DNA from: Acheta domesticus
Lineage: Eukaryota > Arthropoda > Insecta > Orthoptera > Gryllidae
Length of the DNA stretch: 64,000 nt
Assembly (NCBI GenBank): GCA_031308135.1
Contig: JAHLJT010003656.1
Coordinates: 50,080,421 to 50,144,420 of the forward strand
Direction of reading: 5' to 3'
In this document: piece by piece, positions 1 through 12,370 of the stretch
Layout: every line of letters starts with the position of its first letter
How positions within the stretch are numbered: the first letter of the stretch is position 1
Notes under the pieces: model-generated
Told to the model about the DNA's origin: nothing
Database searches by the model: none
What the model saw: the letters and a program-made list of their open reading frames with translations, nothing else
Translations under genes and position numbers: made by a program

Positions 1-370
1 CACTATTTGTGCACGTCTTCTGAATTTCAGTGGGAAATATAGTTATTCAAATTATCGTTTTTCATATTATCGCGGCAAAAATTAATATTCTTTCATGAAG
101 AACATGAGGGTTCAGGGCAGGAATTTATAGCTAATTTACCTTTGAAAATATATTTTATTATATAGGTGCGAATATTTTGTCAACAAAACTGGAAAAAAAA
201 TCTCTCTTTTCTGTATTCAAAATTCAACTAGAATATGGTTTAGGATGGAGACCACAGAATTATGAAAACGTGCACAAAATTCACTTCTCCCCATAGCTCG
301 TCACACGCAGTTTTTAACCGTTTTTGACTTAAATAAAAAAAATAATATAGTATTTAGCGTATGAATGAAC
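1..370. other. AT-rich DNA, no recognisable feature
   Basis: AT-rich sequence with stop codons in all frames. I see no coding region, RNA gene or repeat structure here. Confidence 0.5.
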
Positions 371-621
371 GGTTTTGACTTGGTAAAATAATACATAATA
401 AATGAAGCATTAAATAACAAATTCTTTCACATAAAATATCAAATTATTACACATTAAAAAAAACACGTTGTGAAATACTTGAACTCCCTAAAGGATTTTT
501 GACTTGGTAAAATAACACATTGTAAATGAAATACTAAATGAAAATTTGTTACACATGAAATATCAAATTATTACACGTTAGAGAAAAAAGACATTATAAA
601 ATATTTGAACTCTCTGGAGGA
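371..621. repeat. Imperfect tandem duplication, two units of about 125 bp
   Basis: Unit 1 (about 371-494) and unit 2 (about 495-621) share the order TTTTGACTTGGTAAAATAA, then TATCAAATTATTACAC, then TTTGAACTC followed by GGAGGA or AAAGGA. The units differ by scattered substitutions and small indels, so the duplication is not recent. No coding capacity. Confidence 0.7.
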
Positions 622-1105
622 TGCTAGCTGCTTTGGATGCAACACGTGACGCAATGTCAGGTGGAACATGTTACGCTCCTCATGTACAACCAACAATTGA
701 GAACTGCTACACACAGCTTAGTAATTGCATTGTGCAGACGGTGAATGCACGAAATGTCCGCCCAAATTGAACATGGCAAAGACTAGAATGATTACGCTCG
801 CCCGCTTAGCAACACCGTCTGCACCGCGCACGTTTTTCCCACTGCTGACGCGATCAGGACTCAGTCAGCCGTTGTGATCTAAACAATCCAGAAATTTAAG
901 ATCTTCTTTCAATTAGGCAATGTCATGTCCCATGCCGTATATTATCAGGCACTCCAATTATTAAGGTGACCAATGTTTTTACAATGAAAAGGAGGGCAAT
1001 AAATTAAGAAAAAAGTACAGCGGAAATAAATGAAACATTATACTAATTCAAACTAAAATACACGAACTATGCTTAAATATCTTTTAATTATTTAATTAAA
1101 CGATT
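622..1105. other. Intergenic DNA left of the MULE
   Basis: Mixed-composition DNA with no supported gene. The last bases are AT-rich (TTTAATTAAACGATT) and form the left flank of the MULE terminal repeat. Confidence 0.4.
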
Positions 1106-1120
1106 GGGCAGGAGGACCTC
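1106..1120 (+). repeat. MULE left terminal inverted repeat
   Basis: GGGCAGGAGGACCTC; it matches the complement of the right end at 13 of 15 positions. Similarity stops immediately inside. Confidence 0.7.
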
Positions 1121-1463
1121 AAAAATTTCAAAAAAAATCGATTTTTGTTTTTTCACATTTATAGGTTCTTTAGGGCCTATAGTATGCATGCAACACAATA
1201 TTTTTAAAAGAACTTTATTAAAAAGGCTTCTAAATTGAGTTTAAATGCGGTCATGCGCAGGTGCCACGCCCCCTTTTTCTGTCAGAATGTTTTTCTTCTG
1301 CTGATGAATTTTTCTAGGGAATTTTCTTGAAGGGGAAAGGCGTTGGCTGCCCTGCTATACTCTCATTTGTTTCTTGTTTGGTCGTGTTTACGCGGGTTTA
1401 TATAGTGTTTGGCGTCCCTGCACGTGGTGTTGTTGTTGTCATTGTGTTTTCGGATATTTCAAA

Positions 1464-3173
1464 ATGCCGAGAAGTCAATGTGTGTTCAAGAAAAAGAAGA
1501 ACACCCCTCCTGGTCCTTGGAGACGTCGAAAAAATGTAGAAAACAATTCTACTGTATTTCCCGGTGACGGTAGCAATTCTGCTTTGGGAGAAAGAAATGA
1601 GAGGTTATCTTCCACACCAGAAAATCTTTCCTGTGACAGTGGAGGTACAGCCCATGAAAGTACTTCAAGGAGAAAATTATTCAGTGATTTGTATTCAGAT
1701 GTCTTGGAAGATTCTAATGGTGCAGGTAATGTTAACCTAATTATAGATTTAAATATATTATCAAATGCTCTGAAATCTTTTGTGAAATGCAAGTTTTGTG
1801 GAAGTGAAAATACCATTGAGTGTGTAGAAGACAAGAAAGTGAGAGCTGGACTTTCTTCTTCAATATCTTTGCTCTGCATAAATTGTGGTGAAATGTATAA
1901 TTTCTTTACATCTGCAAAATCAAAAAATGTTTATGACATTAATATAAGATTTGTTTATGCATTGCGTTGTATTGGGAAGGGCTTCGCAGCAGCACAAACA
2001 TTTTGTGCTCTTATGAACTTGCCATAGCCACCTGCTCATTTTAATAAATATACTCAGGAACTAAATGCAGCTGTAAAGAAATGTGCACTTCAATCCATGC
2101 AAACAGCAGTGGAAGAGGCTGTTGAAATTAATGAGGGTTGTCGTGACCTCACCATTGCATTAGATGGAACATGGCAAAAGCGGGGCCACAAGAGCCTAAA
2201 TGGTGTAGTGTCAGCAACAAGTGTAGACAGTGGGAAAGTAGTTGATGTGGAAATATTGACAAAGTATTGCCAAACTTGTGTGAAAGTTAAGGACAATGAA
2301 AAGTTAATTGCTCATAAATCTAGTGGTGAGTGCAGTGTTAACTTTGAAGGAGCAAGTGGTGGGATGGAGTCAGCTGGAGCTGTGGCTATATGTGAAAGAT
2401 CCCTAAAACGTTATGAAGTTAGGTAGTCGGAGTACTTGGATGATGGGGACAGTAAGGGATTTTTAAAAGTTTTAGATAGCAACCCTTATTCAGACATCAC
2501 TGTCAAAAAATTAGAATGTGCCGGTGACGTAAAGAAAAGGATGGGTGCTCAACTTAGAAAAGTAGTCAAAGAGTGGAAGGGGAAAAAGCTAGAGGATGGC
2601 ATTTCAATAATGGGTCATGGACGACTGACAAAACAGGAAATGGACAACTTACAAAATTATTATGCCTTGGCCATCCAGAGAAACAAAGGCAACTTGGAAG
2701 CTATGCGAAGAGATGTGTGGGCAACATTCTTCCACAAGTTGTCCACAGATGAAAATCCGCTGCATGGTTTGTGCCCAAAGGGCATGGATACATGGTGCAA
2801 ATACACCAAAGCAAAAGAAATTGGTGAAGATTATAAACATTCTAGATCCCTTCCCTTAGCTGTGGCAAATGTCATTAAACCAATTTATAGAAGACTTGTT
2901 GATCCAGAGTTGTTAAAAAAATGTCTGCATGGCCGAACGCAAAATGCAAATGAGTCGTTCAACAATGTCATATGGACAAGAATCCCAAAAAGAGTATTTG
3001 TAGGTTTTGGCACACTTTCCACTGGAGTTTATGATGCTGTGCTAACTTTTAATGAAGGAAGTAGAGGTAGAGTGAAAGTTCTGAAACAAAGAGGCATACA
3101 ACCGGAATACAACACAGTTGAAATTTTAACACCTATAGACAAAAAAATAATTGAAAAGGGTGATCAGGAATAA
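1464..3173 (+). pseudogene. Mutator-like transposase, broken by two in-frame stops
   Basis: A single frame of 570 codons runs from an ATG at 1464 (start MPRSQCVFKKKK) to TAA at 3171-3173, interrupted by TAG at 2025-2027 and TAG at 2424-2426 without any frameshift. Visible parts, numbered from that ATG: a basic N-terminus; a four-cysteine zinc-binding pattern C109-x2-C112 and C138-x2-C141; a core region beginning about residue 170; candidate catalytic acids D234 (in ALDGTW), an aspartate in LDDGDSK (326, 327 or 329) and E497 (in QNANESFN). This order matches the Mutator-like transposase domain found in many arthropod genomes, which cuts and inserts the element as a DDE nuclease. After the TAA the same frame continues with a Lys/Arg-rich stretch to about 3290, so 3171 may be a third premature stop. 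The frame is otherwise intact, implying a fairly recent loss. It cannot make full-length transposase by normal translation. Confidence 0.8.
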
Positions 3174-3653
3174 GAAAATGAAGCAAAAAGCAAGAAAAGA
3201 AGAGAAAAAGGAAGACAGAAGAAGAAGGAAATTCAGAGAGTCCAGAATATGCTGCTGGAATGTTTTAAGGTACTGTCAAACTTTACATTGATTTTCCCGC
3301 AAACTGATATTTTCTGAATGAATGTTCCATTTTCTCATAAACTACTAGTGCTATAATTATGAAATTTTTACCATATCTTAAGCACCATCTCATAGACATA
3401 TGCTGGTTTTATAGTGTATATTTGTTAAATAACGTTCGCAGAAAAAATTCAAAACCTCAAAAAATTAGCTTAAAAAACAATACGTTTTCAAAAAAATTAT
3501 TACTAAACACCTATTTATTCAATTGCTTCGAAAAAAACCAGCGATTATGTAGAAATGTGCTGTATATATCTATAAAAAATTTCAAAATTTATCATTAGTA
3601 GTTTCGGAGAAAACGGTACATGAAAGATACAAAATTAACATTGCTAGTATAGG

Positions 3654-3668
3654 GGGGTCTTCCTGCCC
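3654..3668 (-). repeat. MULE right terminal inverted repeat
   Basis: Reads GGGCAGGAAGACCCC on the minus strand, pairing with the left end at 1106-1120. Noncoding AT-rich DNA lies between the transposase stop and this end. Confidence 0.7.
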
Positions 3669-3904
3669 TTCTTTATTGAATTAATATTTTTTGTCCAAAT
3701 AAGATATTCTAACAATATATTGGAAACGTTAGACCAAGAAATATCCCTCATACTGGATTTTTTGGTACGTGTCCTACTCAGCAAATCAATATTCAATCTT
3801 GATTTCTCACTTGATTAGCTAGATTAGCTCATTAGCACTAGATTAAAACATTAGTTTTAAAATATGGAAATGGAGGACAAGTACGAGGATACTTTTCGAG
3901 GAAG

Positions 3905-4640
3905 GACAGAATTGACAAATAAATGACTGTCATCCCCAAAGGAGGACACCTTAAATATATACAATTTGTCTTGACTGATGAGAGTAAAACATGTCACCAT
4001 CCATACTGTATCGCCTTGTCTGTAGTAATTGGAATAGATTTCATTAAGGAAAAAATCTGTACCTTCAATACTGTAGTTCTAGAAAGACCACGAAAACATA
4101 TTTAACTTTCGAAATTTTGAATCATCAAAACTTGTGTTTCAACAATGAGACACGCGTCATTCTTGTAAGAGTTCTTTACGCCGTTCTAGAATAAAGTTCA
4201 ATACAAAATTTGGAGACATATTTTTAAAAATACTTAAAAATGTCGAGTCTTCATGAAAAGTATCCCCAAAAATATAAAATATTCGTTTCAATCTCGCAGG
4301 TTCTTGAGTTCGTCCAGATCGATTGGGGATTATCAATTTTGAAAAAAGTCATCTGAACGACGTAGGTGCTAAAGTTAACCACAGACAGACGGAAATACAG
4401 ACGTTTTTGTCAAACAATTTTTCGATGTCAATAATCTATCACACATAGATTCTGACTTGCATGTGTTACAGAACGCAATTTGTTACACATGGAAATAAGA
4501 TTTATCTACTTTTTTCATTAGTGTCCGACAGTAATAGTTGATCTGTCGAAAAATCGCAGATTTCTAGTGCACGAATTTTACAATACTTTCTATTCTTACG
4601 TTGTAAAGTGAGAAAGCAAAAGGTATGTCAACACATCGTC
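3905..4640 (+). repeat. Repeat-P copy 1 (ACAGACGG-tagged family)
   Basis: This stretch matches the other Repeat-P members in fixed order: a block like GAGACACGCGTCATTCTTGTAAG near 4149, a block like ATCGATTGGGGATTATCAAT near 4318, the tag CACAGACAGACGG near 4382, a TTTTTCGATGTCAATAATC block and the TTACGTTGTAAAGTGAGAAAG terminus near 4610. A 60-residue open frame inside it (3923-4105) has no family resemblance and is probably fortuitous. The left boundary is uncertain. Confidence 0.55.
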
Positions 4641-4644
4641 TGTC

Positions 4645-5812
4645 GAATTTGTCTCTTCAAAAAAAAAAAGGTACAGGTAGTATCAGAAGTTTAATAATAC
4701 TTAATAAGCGTTTTGATGTTTATTGAATTCCGTACTCAGTAAAAAGTTGGGAAGTGGAAATCCAATTTAGAAATTTGTTTCTCTTAATTTTTATTTTAAC
4801 CTTAATTATTATTTTACTTTCCTTTAATGGAATAAGATTTATCTAGAAATAGGGATAGGATTTTATAGTTTTCAAGTATTTGGTTAACTCTTGATCAAAG
4901 AAACATCAAATAGAGCAAACATTTTTAAATAATTGTGTTTAGTATTTCATGCGATTTTTGCAGATTTCGTGTAAATAAATAATGCCGATTCACTCTAATT
5001 ACTTTGTCTTTTAGTTATGTGTATTTTACGTTCTTTGAGTTTTATATTCTTTTCCTCGGTTACCAAAATAAAGCCTTTATGCACGTCATTTCTAGAAATT
5101 AGAGAGTCTAGGGGAATTAATGAAGTAAATGGAGATTTCCAACGGGCATGAGGGTCATTATTGGCAAATGAACCAGTTTTGAACAATGCTCTCGTTTTTC
5201 TGGAATTACCTCTAATTCCCATTATTCCTAGAACTTTCCACTGAGCAATTTATAATTCTCTTTGATGTAAATGATGAATGACCATCCGTTAATAACAAGT
5301 TGGACTTTCCACAAGGCAATAAAGGACAACCAATTTCAACTAGTTAAACATTCATACCACATTTGATTTCAATATACATTTGTTACCCACATTTATGAAG
5401 TTTGATTATAACGTAGATAGCTTCCAGGATAAAAGTATTTTATAATCGGTTAAAGCAGTTAATTTAACAGCATCTTCATTATTATTGCAGTCGCTGCGCA
5501 AATGGATTTTACTGTGTTAAACTATTTTTTCTGACCGTTGAAATATCATTCCGTTCGACTCTCTTATCTTTTCCATTAATTCGCTTGTATCGCTCATTAT
5601 CGCTGCACTCTGTTGTACAGCTGGTTTCTAGACGCAGCACAGTCATCAATTTCAGTGTTGCCAACTGCTGCCAGAAGTGATGTTGAATGACTCTTTGGGT
5701 GCGGGTTTTGTCCAGGTAGGATCCACTTTTCCTTTTTGATAGTAGCGCGGGAAATTTTATGGTCGCGCAAGTTGTTTGCTTATGATTCACTAAATTAAAA
5801 GTTTACAACATG
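4645..5812. other. AT-rich intergenic DNA
   Basis: No supported gene or structured repeat. Two minus-strand frames of 75 and 93 codons (4995-5222 and 5509-5790) lack recognisable domains, and I treat them as chance. Confidence 0.4.
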
Positions 5813-6120
5813 CGCAATATAAGGTGTGTCAAAAATTGTAGCTAGGAACAAGGCCGTCGCTGGCACATAGCAGACGGACAGACAGCCGTTTTGCGGTCAA
5901 CTGATTTTTCGGTATCGAGGAGCCACAAAACAGGGATTCTGGTTGCAAAATGTGTTAGAGAATTTTTTTCTAAATTTAGCAACTGGATTTATCCACTTTT
6001 TTGTTACTACAGCCCTGTAATAAGAATATATCTCCCAAAAATTCGCCGTCTCTCGTGTAGCATTACATAACTTTACCTTTTTAAGAAGTTCTTTCTTTCG
6101 CCCGAGAAAGTTAAAAAAAA
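5813..6120 (+). repeat. Repeat-P copy 2, 3' part only
   Basis: Starts near the tag (AGCAGACGGACAGACAGCCG near 5867) and continues through the family's conserved 3' blocks: TTTTTCGGTATCGAGGAG, AAAACAGGGATTCTGGTTGC, TGTGTTAGAGAATTTTTTTC and GCATTACATAACTTTACC. It ends at CGCCCGAGAAAGTTAAAAA. The upstream half present in other copies is absent. Confidence 0.6.
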
Positions 6121-8339
6121 TTATTACAGTTATAATCAAATACCAGACATATTTGAAGACTTGTGATTATGTATTGCGAAAAAGCTGAAACTGCAATAGT
6201 TTAAAAGTTAACTATTTCGCCATGCAAACAGCTGTAATAAAATGTGTTATATTAATTTTCATAAAGAAATAACTGATCTAATAGAAATAGTCCTTTCTAC
6301 AACATTTAATTGTTGGGATTTTGGAAAACCATTAATAGATTTATAGCGTATTCTCTCTGTTTAATGTACCAAAAATCTATGCCTGCAGTTACGGATTAAA
6401 CATAGACTTAATCATATATAATTATAGTCTACACACACACAGTAAAATTAAAGGTCGGCATCCTTGAATACTTTTATCTTTAGCCTTAAATTACCAAATC
6501 CCATCCTGAACTGTACGTAATATTGCATAAAAATTGTAAATATAACTCATGTTTTTTATTATATTAATATTAATCTATTCAGCTTAGCTTCGTAGTGCAC
6601 TATACCTCATCTTTCTTTACAGCAAACCGTTTTAATAAATTATTAATTTTAATCATTTCACGTCACTTTTGTGACACCATATTACTTTATCATTATATAT
6701 TTATACTTTATCTCTTTCTCGAGAACTTCCCCTGATATTTACTATGAAATCATAATCAGTCCTGCTCGCTTTCTTTAGTGATGTCTTTTTCATGTTTCCT
6801 GGACATTTTCTTGTTTCATCACCAACCAAACTCTCCGTTGTTAAAATAGCACTCCTCTATCATTCTTCCTCCTAAAGAGGAGCATTTAGTGACTTTGGTC
6901 TGTAAGGATACGTTCTTCTTGGAGAACATGGTTCTTGAAGAACACGGCTTTTAAGAAGTTCCATTCGCTCTTTGTGACGTCCTGTGTTAAGGTGAAAAGT
7001 AGTCGTTTTATTTTCTGCAAACGAAAGAGAAATATTAACGACGCTTTTGGACGAAAAGAAAATGCGTCTTTCAGGTTCCCTACAGTTAACTTCCTTCTCA
7101 AAAGAGTACGTAAAAGCGTAAGAACTTCTGTTGCTCTCTCTACTTGAGTACACAGATAATCCAAAATCGCCTCTAAACCTGTGAGTTAGCACTTCTCACA
7201 GTCTACCATGAATCCTGCAAATTTTATTTTTTCTAGTTTCGAAATTATCAAAGAAATATTTTATAGTGGCAATATGGAATGTTGGAGACTAAGTACGCAT
7301 TTCCATAAGCTAGAATAATTTCTCCACAATAATTGCCCACAATTTTGTGCTGCACGATAATGCATGTAAAAAATTATCTTCATATATTATAAGTAAAATT
7401 TAACTTCAAATTTCTTGTATTATATTGTTTAATAAAGAAACAGGCGAGAATGATTTCCTTATATGTTGGATTTTGAATTGATAAACTGCAGCGTTCATTG
7501 CCTCCTGTAACGCGACTCGGTGGCGTCATCCACATGGATGACAAGAACTAACTCATGGAATTATGTGTCTCATCTACAAACTACACCAAAGTAAAGTTTG
7601 GTGTAATTTTACAGAAAATGCTCACACCCTTCAAACCGATGTTATGTATTTTAATATTACAAATGACGGAAAACATAGAGGATGATAATTGTTGAATTTA
7701 TTTGTTGCACTAGCGAGTCTGGCAATGCTTGGCAATCGCAGTGGTTGGATTTGTTCTATGTTCGCGAGTGTGTTTGTTCAAATCCTGGTTTGGACACGGT
7801 GGTAAAAAATCCTACTGTTAAAACGTTCTCCCTCAAGTGTGGACAATCGTTCATTGTAATTCTGTCTTGGAGAACTTTGAATCACTTGTTCGAGATAACG
7901 TTCAAGTAATATCGAGTATTGAAATTCTGACCGACATTTCACAATTGCAGATGCAGTATATTACCACGTCACTCGCGGTCTGCCAGTGAAGGTGGGTCGC
8001 CTTACCTTCCAGCTAGCTCAGGTGGCATAAAGGTGGCCTGAAAGAAATTGGATGGCGAGTGGACGTTGTTTCAGCAAGAAAGAACATGTCTGAATGAGGT
8101 TAACATAAAGAATTTAATGATTAAAAAAAAGATGAACCTAGACTTACACTACCATGCACGAGCTCGTGAGTTTTCCCCGTAATGCAAACCAAAATAAGCG
8201 AAACAAGAGAAATTAAATTTAAATTATTACAATCAACAAAAGACAAAATGCATTACACAAAAAATCTATATTTATATATTATATAGATATTTCCTTCCCT
8301 GCTTGTTTTGATCTAACTGCAAAAGTTCATTCCGTAGCG
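6121..8339. other. AT-rich intergenic DNA
   Basis: About 2.2 kb without a supported gene, RNA or bounded repeat. Overlapping frames on both strands between 6872 and 7192 are mirror shadows of each other with no motif. A small inverted pair (ACACCAAAGT...ACTTTGGTGT) lies near 7581-7603. Confidence 0.4.
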
Positions 8340-8560
8340 CCTGAGGGGCATTTGAGCGCTTTCGGCGAAGCTGTCGTACACATCACCGTCTGGAGATTTT
8401 CGTGGTCATTGCCCCATTCAGCGAGGCGACGTCTCAGAAAGGGGGCCCAAGCGGCCCGGTGGCGGCGGAGGTGGAGGCGGTTGGCGACGGTCAGTTCGTC
8501 TGCGGTTCTGCGCGCCGCTCCGAGGGTGTGCGGCCGGGAACAATGATCCTCTCAGCTGGT
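8340..8560. other. CpG-rich islet
   Basis: A local rise in G+C with many CG dinucleotides (for example GGCGGCGGAGGTGGAGGCGG near 8461) in otherwise AT-rich DNA. It could be an unmethylated island or promoter, but no TATA box or coding exon is attached. A 64-codon frame here is low-complexity arginine/tryptophan-rich sequence and not credible. Confidence 0.3.
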
Positions 8561-8812
8561 CGAGCGGGCGCCTTCAGGTAGCACTTTCGACGGGCATTGA
8601 CGTAAGCGGTGGCGATCTTGACGATTAACACAGTCACTTCCGCGTGCTTATGCCAAACATAGACTAATAATCACGTCTATTTCAACAAATCAATTGTTTT
8701 GGTTCACCGAATCGTGGCCAAGCACGGCACATTATTAAATTCTCGCCACAAAATAAAATCAAGTGAAGACCCCGAAGGACACTCACAGAGTGCCTTCACG
8801 AAGTCTTATTAA

Positions 8813-9519
8813 CCCTTTGCGGTCCTTTCACTTTTCCGTCTGCTTCGTCTGGCGGTCCGATGTCCCGCGTCACGGGACTTTCCTTTTTCCTGCTTCTGGT
8901 CCTTTTTCCCGTGGGGCGGGACCTATATTTAACTCTGTATTATTTCACTCAGGTAAATGGCACCGGTTTCCTGTACAACTAATTATCTTCAGAAGAGATT
9001 AGGCAGCACTTTCCTTTATTGTAGCAAGACTTTGCCCATTTTATGTTGTTTAAAATCAGTTTGCTTACGAGGTTGCAGTTGAACTTATGGTGACATCGAG
9101 AAGTAAGTGTTCGAGAATGTCGAAGCTTGAATTGTATGAATTGGTAAACAATTCTAAGAGTTAACAATCTTCAGGAAAGTAAGAATTTGAATACATTTTC
9201 TCGAGATATTCCGAGGAGTGTGAAGAAAATTACAGTAATGATAACTCGGACTTCGTTCATACAATGTAATATACAGGCATTATTGGTAATGAGGTAAAGC
9301 TCTCCGCTCCAAACATTAAGTTACAAAATTGTGTATTATAAATTAGGCAAATGAATTAAAATGTTTTGTTTGTAATAATACGAAAAATAATTTGAAACCG
9401 AGTACAGTTTCTTACGCCGCGGCAAGCCGGACCGGTGCAACCAGCTACCTGGGGATTTAAAGGGTCTGCAACGAGGAACACGCTGTGTCCCGCCACACGG
9501 GACAGAGGACCGCAAAGGG
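8813..9519. mobile_element. Non-autonomous piggyBac-like element, 707 bp
   Basis: The ends are perfect inverted repeats CCCTTTGCGGTCC (8813-8825) and GGACCGCAAAGGG (9507-9519), each directly flanked by the tetranucleotide TTAA (8809-8812 and 9520-9523), the diagnostic target site of piggyBac transposases. Just inside each end is a short hairpin of the same design: GTCCCG-CGTCA-CGGGAC at 8862-8878 and GTCCCG-CCACA-CGGGAC at 9487-9503. The interior is AT-rich, contains no transposase, and its two small frames (8763-9002 and 8979-9167) show no domain. The element therefore depends on a transposase encoded elsewhere. Confidence 0.85.
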
Positions 9520-9523
9520 TTAA

Positions 9524-11391
9524 CAAGCGCCGCAGTCGAAAGTAGAGCGATACTCAGCCAAAAGCAGAAAACAGAATGCTACTCAGTCAAAAGTCGCAAG
9601 CGGAATGCCCCTTCGGATGTTACTTTCTTTCTGCCTCTTGCCTCGGTCCCTCTCCAAAAAATCTCTAAAGTTCGAGAATGTTCTACTACAATTTCGAACC
9701 CGTTCGGTGATAGGCTATAGGAAATTGCACAGTGACATTACTTCGGCCAATCGCTGAAGGCATTTGAACAGGGATCTTTAATGGAAAATTTCCAGTATCT
9801 TCTGTCTCAAGTCTCTGTCTTACACTGTTTACTTGGACGCACGTGCAATACTAGACATACGTCGTAGAAGTGGGCCAGGGCAAGCCTAATTTTTGTTGAC
9901 GTCCACTGGGTGGCGGTCCAGGGGCTGGAAGGGGGTGGGTGCGTTCTCTTAATGAACGCTTCCCGGAAGACAAACACGCGGAGGGTGCGCGCAGCTGCGC
10001 GTGTCGAATTAGAGCGGGGGGAGTCACGCCAAAAATTCCCCGGCGCCAGCGGAGGCGCCTTTCGCAGATTATTGCCAGAGAAATGTAGAAATTAATGCTA
10101 ATTTAATGAAGTTGATATTCGGTAACGCTACAATATGCAGCCAGCGAGCACGCGCCAAATAGTTGGGGTGTTGCGGGTTGCCTAGCGCTTATTTACAGGG
10201 GCACTAGACTGAGAGGGCCATCATCAACAATGCTTCCTCACGTCCGTTTTAATTGAAGCATCTCTTTCAGTACTCCCAATGCTGATAAAAACAAAGTGTG
10301 AAAATTCACGTGAAATCGATTAAATTATTTTTTGCGTCAAGATGTGAGATATATGCATATTCTCTACAATTTATTTACTGATATAAAAGATATGGTACGT
10401 ATCAGAGCAGATTTTTGGCACTCCCAATTCTTGTAATGACGGTTTGCTGTTGATTACATAACCATTACGTAGTAGAGAAAAAAGACTTTGCGATATTATA
10501 GCACCTGCAGTTGTTTTATTTCATCAGAAGTCTTCTCCACAATTAAGCTAGTGGAGCGATGTCGAAATTCTAAAACATGTTAGAATTGAGGCACTCACTA
10601 CTAGATGTTACGCCACCTCAAGCGCATTAACGCATTAACAGTAAAGGTAATTGAAAGTTCAAAATAACTCACTTACATTGATTACCAAAAACAATTTATA
10701 TTTCTATACGCGATGTAACATTTCCTGTTGTTTTATTGTAATAATTCCTCTCAAGTGTTTGTTTTCTTTGTCTTTCATATATTCCTCTTTTTGTCATAGC
10801 ATTCTAGTTTCTTTTTTAAGTAGCTGCTTGACATGGTGAGTCAGCTGTCGAGATGAATTGAATATACGGGGGAGGAGGTGAAAAGCCTGTTACATTTCGT
10901 TTCCTTTTCATACAAACTCTGTCCTGGCAAGCTTCCCAACCATTTGCTTAATACTTTGCGTGCCATTTCCTTATTTCGTTTTTCCTAGTGAATTCTCTCT
11001 TGAGAGCACAAATGTTCACTTTTTGTGCTTTCTCGTACTATTGTGTAATGTATCCTGCATTTTTAACTGAATACTTTATATAAACCATATCCGTCATTAT
11101 GGTTTAATATGCACAAATTTTCTGCTGATTCCCATGGTGTGTCATAGAAAGTATTGACGGCAAGTAGAATTCTCTGGGTCATATATTAAGGACGCATATA
11201 TTGGTGCCTTATTTCTTTAAACAAATGTGCATTAATATGAGAAAAATAATACAGTTCTATTATGTCACATATTATCACCGAAATATTTAAATAATTTGTT
11301 TAATATCAATATAATATCTCCGAATATACATTCAATTTTAGCTTATATTTTTGATTCTGCACACTTATTTACAATTAGACATTCCGTCCAC

Positions 11392-11393
<2 letters not shown>
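9524..11393. other. Intergenic DNA, no supported gene
   Basis: Mixed composition, with a short GC-rich patch around 9900-10060 and AT-rich DNA after 10250. Frames of about 60 codons in it show no domain, and I find no bounded repeat. Confidence 0.4.

Positions 11394-11432
<39 letters not shown>
11394..11432. repeat. (TA)n microsatellite
   Basis: About 19 uninterrupted TA units, followed by a purine-rich GAGA/GGAG stretch to about 11510. Confidence 0.95.
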
Positions 11433-11434
<2 letters not shown>

Positions 11435-12060
11435 TTTGTCGATGAGTATAGACAGCGAGAGAGAGGGAGGAAGCGATGTGAGAAAGAGAAGAGAGACAGA
11501 GTGAATAACAGATTGATTGGAATCAGTGACGTAGTAACGCGAATGCCTCTTGGAAGAATTGGGTGCTTCCCAACATGCTTAATTTTACGAAGGAGCAGAT
11601 CTCGAATCTTTTAACGTAATTCGTGAGAGATGGGTAACAGTTTTAGCGAAGAAAATCGTGACTCTGGCACACAAAAGGTAACATTGTTAACAATCTACCC
11701 TTCATAACTTCCTCTATTCTATCTGTATTAGATGGCGACCACAACTACCCCTTTTCCATTCTCGTCGAACGTGTTCCTAACAAATGAAAAACCACTGTTA
11801 TGAGTTGTATTATCAGCGTATTTTGCAATTTAAAATAATTAAAAACGTTATCGAAAACGAAAGCAATACCATATACTTATACATTCTCATCAATAAAAAT
11901 AAGAAATGCATGTTTTTAATTCCTAAACGCGTCCTGTATCTTACTTCCAGTGGCTTCCCAACGTGCGTCTAATTCGTCGTCTCGTTCCGCCCGCGCTTCA
12001 CAGGAGCACCCAAAGGCCTCGCAGGTGCTGAAAATTTCATAAGCATAATTAAGTATGGAA
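11435..12060. other. Intergenic DNA
   Basis: Purine-rich at the left, then AT-rich. No supported gene. Composition changes abruptly to GC-rich at about 12060. Confidence 0.4.
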
Positions 12061-12370
12061 TTGAATTAACGTTGCTCGCCGTCGACGGGCAGCGCGGAGG
12101 CGGCGGGCGGGCGTCTGGAAAGGGGCCCTCCGGGGGCAGGGCGGGGCGGGGGGTGGCGGGGAGGGGCGGGGCGGGGCTTAGCTCGGCCCTTAATCCTTGT
12201 TTTTTCAGCGCCAGGCTAAAAAGCGGAGCGCGCCCTTTTCCTTGCCCTTCGGCGCGCCGCCGTCCGGCTCTTCGCTCTTGCCAGAAACACCTTTTCGCCG
12301 CCAGGGGCGCCACCGCCTATGCTCCGCGCCGCGCCGCCCCGCCCCCGGCCGCCGTTCACCCTTTTTTCAC
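12061..12370. other. GC-rich block with a G-run tract
   Basis: The tract at about 12120-12180 has repeated runs of three to six G on the plus strand (GGGCGGGGCGGGGGG type) and could fold into a G-quadruplex. The remainder is CpG-rich. Overlapping frames on both strands are proline/arginine/alanine-rich, as expected of GC-rich noncoding DNA. Confidence 0.5.

Larger units (their letters stand above)
1106..3668 (+). mobile_element. Mutator-like (MULE) DNA transposon, about 2.56 kb
   Basis: The element is delimited by inverted ends: GGGCAGGAGGACCTC at 1106-1120 and, on the other strand, GGGCAGGAAGACCCC at 3654-3668, 13 of 15 identical. The inverted repeats are short. Between them lies one transposase frame on the plus strand plus AT-rich noncoding ends. 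I do not find a convincing 8-10 bp target duplication next to the termini, so they may have decayed or the true ends may be a few bases off. Mutator-family assignment rests on the encoded protein, not on the ends. Confidence 0.75.

Noticed and set aside
1464..3173. Stop codons in the MULE and BEL frames read as a variant genetic code
   Set aside because: Both TAG and TAA occur as breaks, other remnants show frameshifts too, and intact short frames use normal stops. Ordinary pseudogenisation explains all of them.
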